From: Cervus elaphus
Lineage: Eukaryota; Chordata; Mammalia; Artiodactyla; Cervidae
Assembly: GCF_910594005.1 (NCBI RefSeq)
Contig: NC_057835.1
Span: 49,686,001-49,750,000 of the forward strand
Direction of reading: 5' to 3'
Length of the DNA: 64,000 bases
Made by a program: the position numbers and the translations under genes. Numbering within the stretch: the first letter of the stretch is position 1; the number at the start of each line of letters is the position of its first letter. The notes below the pieces were generated by a model that was not told the DNA's origin, searched no databases, and was given only the letters and a program-made list of their open reading frames with translations. Below, one piece after another: positions 56,470 to 64,000 of this stretch.

Positions 56470-56957
56470 TTTTTTTTCTGTTTTACAATTTTTTTAATAT
56501 TTATGTCTTTGGCTGTGTCACATCTTTAGTCATGTGGGATCTTTCGTTGCAGTGCACAGACGCTCTGATGTGGTTACAGCCTGCAGGCTCTCCAGTCATG
56601 GCACACAGGCTCTGGAGTGTGCGAGCTCAGTAGTTGCACCAAGGCATGTGGGATCTTAGTTCCCCGTAACTGTGTGCATGCGTGCTAAGTCACTTCAATC
56701 ATTTCTGACTCTTTGTGACCCTATGGACTGTAGTCCTCCAGACTCCTCTGTCCATGGGATTCTCTAGGCAAGAATACTGGAGTGGGTTGTCATGCCCTCC
56801 TCCAAGGGGATCTTCCCGACCCAGGGATCTCTTGGTGGGTGGGTTCTTTACCACTAGCACCACCTGGGAAACCCCTTATTTCCCCAACCAGGGATCAAAC
56901 CCACATCCCCTGCATTGCAAGGTGTATTCTTAACCACTAGACTGCCAGGGAAGTGCC
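56470..56957 (-). mobile_element. ART2A-type SINE inside hAT, itself interrupted
   Basis: Left part to about 56666 ('tttatgtctttggctgtg', 'tgtgggatcttagttcccc'). Right part 56876-56957 ('accagggatcaaacccac', 'gactgccagggaagtgcc'). Likely target duplication 'catctgat' on both sides. Confidence 0.85.
56667..56875 (-). mobile_element. Bov-tA SINE inside ART2A
   Basis: Reverse strand: 'gtgctaagtcacttcaatca', body, 'accacctgggaaacc'. Flanks 'ttagttcccc' and 'ttatttcccc' are the duplicated target. Confidence 0.93.
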
Positions 56958-57101
56958 TTCATCTGATCTCTATATGTTACAAAATATCATTCTTATTTTT
57001 ATTCAACCATTTAAGGATATAAAACATATTCCTAGCATATGGACCATATGAAAAGAGGAGGTGGACTGGATTACACCCATGAGCCAAAGTTAGCCAACTC
57101 C

Positions 57102-57230
57102 AGGGCTTCCCTGATAGCTCAGTTGGTAAAGAATCCACCTGCAATGCAGGAGACCTCAGTGTGATTCCTCCCTGGGATGGGAAGAGCTGCTGGAGAAGGG
57201 ATAGGCTACCCACTCCAATATTCTTGGGCC
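57102..57230 (+). mobile_element. Bov-tA SINE, first unit, 3'-incomplete
   Basis: 'ggcttccctgatagctcagt', 'aaagaatccacctgcaatgc', 'actccaatattcttggg', then stops and joins a second head. Confidence 0.9.
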
Positions 57231-57430
57231 TGCCTTGCAGCTCAGCTGGTAAAGAATCTGCCTACAGTGCAGAAGAAGTGCAGTTCAATCCTTGGGTTGG
57301 GAAGATCCCCTGGAGAAGGGAAAGGCTACCCACTCCAGTGTTCTGGCCTAGAGAATTCCATGGACCGTATGAGTCCATGGGGGTCACAAAGAGTGTAACA
57401 CAACTGAGTGACTTTCGCTTTCACTTTCTG
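57231..57430 (+). mobile_element. Bov-tA SINE, second unit
   Basis: New tRNA-like head 'cctgccttgcagctcagctg', 'gttcaatccttgggttggg', full body, tail 'gactttcgctttcacttt'. Confidence 0.92.
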
Positions 57431-58943
57431 GTTATAGAGCTTTCCTCAATCTACAGATGAGATTCTGTAGCTCAGAAGTTGAAATGACTTGTGTCTGAAA
57501 TCATACAAGATGACAGCAGTATTAGGTGTCTAGGCCATGTCATCTGACCAGAAGTCTATGCCCTGGCTCTCCAGCAATGCCTCCCTACATTTGTAAACAT
57601 CTAAGAGTAACTGCCTATTTTCTAAGCAAGGAACACTACACCCAACATGGAGAAGAGCATCTGAAACAAGATCAAAGAATCACAACATTTCATCTTCTCC
57701 CAAAAGGGTCATGGGTGGTCTGTGACATCTCCCCAAAACTAAACGCAAAAATGATGTGTGGGTTTTCATTAACAAAGACTCCCTCCTTGACCAGACTTTA
57801 GCCCAGCTCCTCTGGATCTTCTCCTCACTTAGACCTCATTCTTGGCCTGCTGCCCTTGCCTGCCATGCCCAGTTTTAGGGGTGGGGGGAAAAGAAAGTTT
57901 GAGCTTGTGCTGTTGCTAGGATCTACCCAGTCTTCTAGTCAGGATGGTAAACTCACCCTCCAAAGGGACTGGGAGTGTTAAAGGCCCAATGGCACAGAGC
58001 CCTAACTTTGGCCAGAAGCCTTTACCCTAATAGGTATCACCATGGGGATGGAAAATGAGCATGGATGGGGACAGCAGCAGAACTAACTGGTTAGCATCAA
58101 CTTGGATGTCAGTGATGGAGACCAGGGGAGGAGACTGGAAGAAGGGGTATTCCAGAATCACCCTGAACCTGAAGGGTTCACCTTGACAGGATTGATTTCA
58201 TGGTTCATTGTCAGATGCTACACTCCCATTTGAAAACAGGGCTTGGTAATATAGAGAATGCACTAATATCCTTCATTAGTGGGCTTAAGTCAATACAAGC
58301 AGGGCTTTCTAGAGATACTGCTCAGGCACATGGAGGAGGAACAGACTGCACAGGCTGAGGGTACACTGCATAGCTATGTGAATACAAATCACTCCTTTCC
58401 TGACACATTTGGTGTTTGATCCCCCAGGCTGCTACTGCTTATGGGCATGGACTTATTGTAAAAGTCCTGACTAGTCAGATCACTGAGAAGAGCATGTCCA
58501 CGATTAGGGTCTGCAGATCCTTCTTCATTTATTTCTGTATTAATTTTGAGTCTCTTCCTTGAATGGAAGAGCTGCTTCACTGACTCCTTTTACTAGCCAT
58601 TCCTTCCACTTCGGTGTTTTCCCAAAACAGGCTTCCCTAGACCACGCTGTCAGCTTTTTGTGTTTTAAGTAATCCACCCACCCACCTGTTAATGGCAAGT
58701 TTACGCCAAGTAGCATGATATAAATTTTTAAAGATCAAGAAATTAGTTCCAGCCAATAAAAATCTTAATGATATCCGGTGGCCTGTATCAGGACAATGAA
58801 CTATTTTAGAGTCTGATAATATTATTTTAATAAGGAGAAATGCTTAGACATGTTTAGAGCCTGCATAAGTGAATTTGGGTATCAGGGCTGTGTGTGTGTA
58901 CACTTGTGTCAGGGAGTGGGGAGGACTGAGAATGGTGTGGTCC
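57431..58943. other. Unique/unassigned DNA
   Basis: No gene or repeat family recognised. Confidence 0.5.
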
Positions 58944-58955
58944 TTCTCTTGGTCA

Positions 58956-59096
58956 GAAGGGGGCGACAGAGGATGACATGGTTGGATGGCATCACTGACA
59001 GTGCACTGTGACTTTCAGCAAACTCCAGGGAAGCCTGGTGTGCTGCAGTTCATGGGGTTGTAAAGAGTTGGACACGACTTAGCGACTGAACAGCAA
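58956..59096 (+). mobile_element. BovB 3' stub
   Basis: 'gggggcgacagaggatgaca' to 'gacacgacttagcgactgaa'. Exact target duplication 'ttctcttggtca' at 58944-58955 and 59097-59108. Confidence 0.95.
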
Positions 59097-59108
59097 TTCT
59101 CTTGGTCA

Positions 59109-61213
59109 TGCCCAAGAGATCCTCTAATTAACCTTGGCCTTGCTTTGATCTATGTCTCTCTGGAGACCTGACTACTATCAAACACATTGAAAAAAGCAGA
59201 GACAGTTGCTAGAATCTCCTGACTCTCTATTTCTGGATTGGACCCGACAAGAGATTGTTTTTCCCCTGTTTTGACCCTTAGTCTTTTCCCTTGGTCAGAG
59301 TTTTGTCCTTGACCTTCATCTGCCTCCAGTCAGATTTGGATCCAAAACCTATTCTCCAGACCCACCTCTCACCCTCAGCTGGAGAAGGGGCTGGATGGAC
59401 TTCCCTCCCCTCCATTGCATGTATTCCTCTTAAGAGTTAGCCACCTTCTCTTTTTAGGGAACTTACATTTGAACTTTCTTGTCCATAGCATACTCTACAT
59501 TAGGCCCTAAGGGCAGGCATCAGTTTTTTTTTTTTTCAGGTAGATGCTGGTACTACAGACATGCAATCAGTAACACTAAAAACAAGCTTTCAGTTGCATT
59601 GTGCTTCTATTCCGCATTCTGTTTGGTAAGTTACAGGATAGAGGTAAATCTGATATTCTACCTGTCTGAAGGAAAATACAAGCTATAGCTGGGAGGTCAA
59701 CATGAGAGTGTATTAGAATGTATATATGTGGATTCAATCACAGGGTAACTGATCTACATCTTATAACCACAAATACACGAAGAATTCCTTTATGCTTTTT
59801 CCTTATGCCTTTATACCGCAGACCCTACTGAATGTCCTTACAGAAGGACATATTTACATACATTCTCTATTACACTCATTCATGTTAGTGATCATTTCAT
59901 TTTTTTCATTACCTCGACATTTCATGTGGGATGCTCCAATGGCTCTCTCAAGTCCTATTGAACTGAAACAATAATGATGATCACAACAGGGTAAGAATGC
60001 ACAGAACATAGAAAAGAAATGCTAGCTAACTGAAGAAGTAGGAAACAAGGAATGTAGATTTGAAGTGACATTTGGGATCCAAATCAAAGTGATATCCTAA
60101 AAGGAGCGGAAGAGGGGACCCTTCTGGCCCTGTGACAGCTGTTGAGGGGATCAGAAGCCACTCTATGCAGCCCAACAAATGCCGCTATGTTTGGGGGAGC
60201 CAATTTAGTATGTGCTTCAGTAGCTGTAATTTAAGAATAAGGGCACTGGGATTTGAAGCTGAGCTCTCCACATGCATATAATAACCAAGGAGATTTCTAT
60301 CCGAACTGCAGAAGCTTGGGCTCATGCCACAGCTTTTCTATTCTCTGTCATCTTTTTGCAATTAGAGAGAAGATCACGTACGAAAAAAATGATCACCCAC
60401 CAGCCCTATCTGAAAATCATCAGCTCTGAGCCCCGATGTTAGCTTTTTAAGTTCCGCTCCCTGGAGAGGGACCGGTAACTGGGCATCTCCAAGCACTGAC
60501 TGAAGCTCATTATCACCAAAGTGGTTCTGTAGTTCAATTTTGTCCGCCCCATTTCACAGATGGCCAAATTAAGGTCCAGCGAGGTTAAAGAGTTGGCATG
60601 GTCTCCCAGAGACTGAATTTCAAGGACCTTGAACTGGAGATCAAGGTCTGCCCTTTCCTCACCAAAAGCTATTTTTTTCCTCACTCATCAAAACATTTGG
60701 AGAGAATCAGAGTTAAGTAAAAAAAAAAAAAATGTGGTAGGAGTCTTAGGGCTCTGAATAAAATGCTCTGCAGAATCCACATGAGATTTGATAGCAAACA
60801 TTTTCTGTCGAGCTATCAAAAATAGACTCTTGCGACTCTGACAAGCTCTGTATAAAACTCTTTTTTCCTTCTCCTCTGCAATCTTTTACCATTTTCCTGG
60901 CATGCTTCACATCTAATTAATATTTTCTGCAGTTCTGACCATTTTAATCCTTCCCCTCTGTTATTCTACTCTCACCACTCTCACCAAGATGAAAGGGGAA
61001 TAAATTTCTCACCAGTCACACCTAGTAACTTGTTGGATAGTGTTCAGTCCAATGAGGCAGGGATTTGAGTATTGTCCTGTCTATTTGCAACATTATCGTT
61101 GTCGATAATGATGAATTGGATTCTATTTAGAATTTCACATCATTTGCTCTTATCAGTTGTCTCACCTACAAAATGAGGTTCCCACCCATAGGGTTGTTTG
61201 AAGGTTAAATTTG
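59109..61213. other. Mostly unique DNA
   Basis: No gene supported. T13 run at 59524-59536, A14 run near 60719-60732. About 60530-60650 is MIR on the minus strand ('ccccatttcacagatggcca', 'agcgaggttaaagagttggc'). Confidence 0.5.
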
Positions 61214-61518
61214 ATATTCCTGGTGATACAGTGGGTAAGAATCCGCCTGCCAATGCAAGGGACACTGTTCAATGCCTGGTCCAGGAGGATTCCACATGCT
61301 GCAGAGCAACTACGCCCATCTGCACAACCACTGAGCCTGTGCCTAGAGCCCTAGAGCTGAAACCGCCGAAGCCCTGGCACCCTGGAGCCCGCGCTCCGCA
61401 ACAAGAGAAGCCACTGCAGCGAGAAGCCGTGCACCACAGCTGGAGTAGTCCCTGTCCACCGCGACTAGAGAAAGCCCATGTGCGACAACACAAACCCAGG
61501 GAAGCCAAAAATAAATAC
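61214..61518 (+). mobile_element. ART2A-type SINE
   Basis: 'attcctggtgatacagtggg', 'tccgcctgccaatgcaaggg', 'cgctccgcaacaagagaagc', 'ccgcgactagagaaagccca', 'gggaagccaaaaataaatac'. The open frame that covers it is chance. Confidence 0.93.
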
Positions 61519-61528
61519 ATTTAATTAA

Positions 61529-61788
61529 CTTTGGCCACCTGAGGTGATACTTTTGGCCACCTGATGGGAAGAACTGACTCATTTGAAAAGACCCTGATGC
61601 TAAGAAAGATTGAAGGCAGGAGGAGAAGGGGACGACAGAGGATGAGATTGTTGGATGGCGTTACCGACTCAATGGACATGAGTCTGAGTAAACTCCAGGA
61701 GTTGGCGATGGACAGGGAGGTCTGGTGTGCCACAGTCCATGGGCTCGAAAAGAGTGGGACATGACTGAGCGACTGAACTGAACTGAAT
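61529..61788 (+). mobile_element. BovB 3' end with short internal tandem duplication
   Basis: 'ctttggccacctgaggtgat' then again 'tttggccacctgatggg', 'agaaggggacgacagaggat', ending 'gagcgactgaactgaactg'. 'ttaattaa' and 'gaattaat' at the two ends suggest the target duplication. Confidence 0.92.
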
Positions 61789-62217
61789 TAATTTCAAAAA
61801 TCTGATGGTATATGTAAAGGATTTAGCAGTGCATCTGCTATACACTAGGCATCTTTCAAATATCTATTATTTTTAATGAACTTTTCATGGATGCAATATG
61901 GTAGAAAGAGCATGAAGTTAGAATTAATTCAGAGATTTGTGTTCCAGTTGTGGATCTGACATTGAGTGCCCGTTTGTGTAACTCCAAAAGACCTCCTTCC
62001 TCTCTCTACCATGGGAACCAATCCCTGTTCAGTCTTCTCAAATGTATAGAAAGGATCAAATATGCTGGTAGTTCTCAAGTACATTTGAAAACATTTAAAG
62101 TCTATACACACAAGTGTGTGTAATTATTTTAGTCATTCTTGCCATTGCTATGTGTGGTAACAATGAGTTCATTCCCTTCATATTGGAGGGTGTGAGTCAT
62201 GGTAGAATAATGTAGCA
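61789..62217. other. Unique/unassigned DNA
   Basis: No gene or clear repeat recognised. Confidence 0.5.
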
Positions 62218-62340
62218 GACTCGGGCTCCAGACAGAATGGAATTCAATTCTAGTTCTACCACTGACATCCTCTGAGACCTTGGAAATGTCATGAACCTCT
62301 CAGAACCTTGATTTGAACATATATTGAGTGGGGATAATAA
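62218..62340 (+). mobile_element. MIR SINE fragment, cut by a Bov-tA
   Basis: 'gactcgggctccagacagaa', 'ctagttctaccactgacatc', 'tgagaccttggaaatgtc' and 'gtggggataataa' in MIR order. A possible short continuation lies after 62552. Confidence 0.75.
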
Positions 62341-62541
62341 GTAGTAGTAAAAATCACTCAGTCGTGTCCTACTCTTTGCATCCCCGTGGACTGTAGCCCA
62401 CCAGGCTCCTCTGTCCATGGAATTCTCCAGGCAAGAATACTCGAGTGGGTAGCCATTACCTTCTCCAGGGGATCTTCCTGACCCAGGGATTGAACCCAGG
62501 TTTCCTGCATTGCAGGCAGATTCTTCTCTGCTGATCCACCA
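62341..62541 (-). mobile_element. Bov-tA SINE inside MIR
   Basis: Reverse-strand body and head ending 'gatccacca'. Target duplications 'gggataataa' (62331-62340) and 'gggaataataa' (62542-62552). Confidence 0.95.
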
Positions 62542-62552
62542 GGGAATAATAA

Positions 62553-63811
62553 AGTCCATAGTAATAGAGGTTCCTAGAACAGCTGGGTTAGGGCTAAGGC
62601 TCAGACATCCCAGAATATGAATCTGGGCAACACTGCCTCTGTTTTCTGTGTGCATCCTCTCTTTGCCTGAGACACAGAGAAAACTTGAATCCAGTCTATA
62701 ACTAGGGGTTAAATATATGCAGTTATAATTCTCTGACTGGACTGGTATGGGTGGAAGTCAGATTCTAGAAAAAGAATATTGAACCCCTAGAGAGAAAAAT
62801 CTTAGTGAGAAAGAGCTACTACAATTGACCACTAAAAACAGAAGGCTTTTCATTTCATCCTGAAATGAGATTCAGAGATAATAGGACCTATCTACATACA
62901 TAATGTTTTTTTAAAATCAATAAAATGGCCTACCTAAAATAAGAAGAAGTAAAAAGGAAAGTAATTTATAATAAAATTCTTTGCACTTCATAAAGTAACA
63001 GCTGGGAGGTGATAACACTGGGATATTAAATGAAATAAGCAGAAGCTTGTACCTCTTTATAGAATCACACTGCTACAATCCAGCTGACCCACAAGTCTGT
63101 AATATTGGCAACTCACACTTCACAAGTGGTGTTGCCACTGATGATGTAATTTTCTGAGCTAAACAAATCCTAATGATGTTATGAAAAGACAAAATGTAAT
63201 GTTCTCTCAGTTTATATAGTGGAAGTATAACTTCTGCTGAATTCTTAGAAAATTCAATGTATATTAAAAGAATGCATTGTGCATTGTGCTGGCAAAAATA
63301 AGTTAGTTGCTAGGCTTGGAAAATGATAAATAGGCTTTCTTTATCTAATAAATATCCAGGTGGACTTTCAAAAGTTAGAAGGGTAAGGGACAATTCATTT
63401 GGGGCAAGAGTGTAACACATATCATAAAATTTCCAGTATTTCTGCCCAAACCACCAAGAGCTTCCATAGTCATTGTAACAACCAAAACAGTTCCATGAAT
63501 TTCAAAAACACTCTTTAGGGGGTGGTAACCTCCCCATAGAGAATTATTGTTCCATTGAGTCAGTACAGTCTGACCAAAATTTAAAACTATTGTAATCAAG
63601 TAACTTCATAATCTTCCCCTTCCTCTGGGCTTCCGTCTCATCCTAACAATCCCAGACCACTGTCCCTCTTTCTGTCTCTACTTTTATGTTAAATGATCTT
63701 CTTAGATTGTGCTCTGAACACATTGAGATCATATTTAGCAAGAATACTGTGCCTTTTCTCTGACTCATGCATCTTCCATGATCAGTGGGTACCAGGACCC
63801 AATTTATCAGT
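62553..63811. other. Unique/unassigned DNA
   Basis: No gene or repeat family recognised. Confidence 0.5.
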
Positions 63812-63945
63812 AATTCTAGTCCCATTTCACAGAGAAGCCTGAGGAGATGAATGCAAATAATTCACCCAAGGTCATACCACAACCTGTTTGTAGGAATTGA
63901 CTAGACTGTGTATCTTTCAGGTCTGACCACTGAACCCCGGTTCCA
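63812..63945 (-). mobile_element. MIR SINE
   Basis: 'agtcccatttcacagagaag', 'attcacccaaggtcatacca' and 'ctgaaccccggttcc' are MIR on the minus strand. Confidence 0.7.
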
Positions 63946-64000
63946 CCCACTTCCCTCATAGACCTGTGACTTCATTAGCCCTTTAAGAAGGAGTGGGTAG

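Larger units (their letters stand above)
56283..57101 (+). mobile_element. hAT-Charlie-type DNA transposon, interrupted
   Basis: Left part 56283-56465: 'ggtttggcaaactttttcta', 'taaatattttaggcttgtgg'. Right part about 56970-57101: 'tattcaaccatttaagga', ending 'agttagccaactccagg', the inverted counterpart of the left end. The middle is occupied by a younger ART2A that itself holds a Bov-tA. Confidence 0.78.

Noticed and set aside
59524..59560. T13 plus CAG as a splice acceptor of a hidden exon
   Set aside because: A homopolymer next to CAG is common. The following frame has no conserved or recognisable content and no donor partner was found.
61198..61524. 108-codon Pro/Ala-rich frame as a protein
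   Set aside because: It is the ART2A SINE read as protein.
1..64000. CRISPR array, operon, phage or plasmid system
   Set aside because: No regularly spaced short repeats, no bacterial gene density and no ribosome-binding-site pattern. The repeat content is clearly ruminant.

Overview
The window is mammalian, and specifically ruminant (almost certainly bovid), genomic DNA. The diagnostic evidence is the repeat content: BovB (RTE) LINE fragments, tRNA-derived Bov-tA SINEs, dimeric BOV-A2 SINEs, ART2A/CHR-type tRNA-Glu SINEs and bovid L1 (L1-BT) elements. All lie on a background of much older mammalian repeats (MIR, MLT1, MLT2, MER/hAT, decayed L1). I found no protein-coding gene, tRNA, rRNA, CRISPR array or bacterial-type operon that the sequence supports. 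The open frames of any length are remnants of retrotransposon ORFs or chance frames. The region reads as intergenic or deep intronic sequence.

Layout. 1-1.05 kb: a BovB 3' part with a short L1 3' end inserted in it. 1.05-6.4 kb: mostly unique DNA with old MIR, hAT and MLT2 pieces and a 26-bp perfect palindrome. 6.4-9.4 kb: a cluster of young SINEs, including a SINE nested in a SINE, and an old L1. 9.4-13.1 kb: mostly unique. 13.17-21.57 kb: one near-full-length antisense L1-BT of about 8.4 kb with 16-bp target-site duplications. It has an unusually structured 5' region (a ~0.49-kb tandem duplication, a 52-bp minisatellite and a SINE-like segment), and its ORFs are dead. 21.9-23.3 kb: a second L1 with a textbook 5' inversion. 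23.3-32 kb: old sequence with scattered Bov-tA copies, an MLT1 LTR and MIRs interrupted by SINEs. 32.1-34.8 kb: an L1 stub, a BovB stub, an ART2A and a 5'-truncated sense L1 whose ORF2 C-terminus is still fully open (403 codons). 35-48.9 kb: SINE-rich, with another 5'-inverted L1 at 36.8-37.7 kb. 48.9-50.1 kb: a repeat-poor stretch with relatively many CpGs, a YY1-like motif, and a short ATG frame ending in a perfect GTAAGT donor. This is the only place where I would look for a real first exon. 50.1-51.2 kb: an old L1 hit by two SINEs. 52.9-56.3 kb: mostly unique, with a diverged ~120-bp duplicated pair of unknown family. 56.3-57.4 kb: a three-layer nest (hAT, then ART2A, then Bov-tA) followed by two abutting Bov-tA units. 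57.4-64 kb: mostly unique with BovB, ART2A, Bov-tA and MIR pieces.

No set of genes works together here. What can be read is insertion history: target-site duplications, nesting order, inversions and local rearrangements date the elements relative to one another. Family names come from recognising consensus wording by eye, so subfamily labels and ends (usually within 5-15 bases) should be confirmed with RepeatMasker. I found no convincing undescribed biological system. The most unusual observations are the L1 5' region, the template-switch-like hairpin at 36.35 kb, the 120-bp duplicated pair and the possible first exon near 49.9-50.0 kb.
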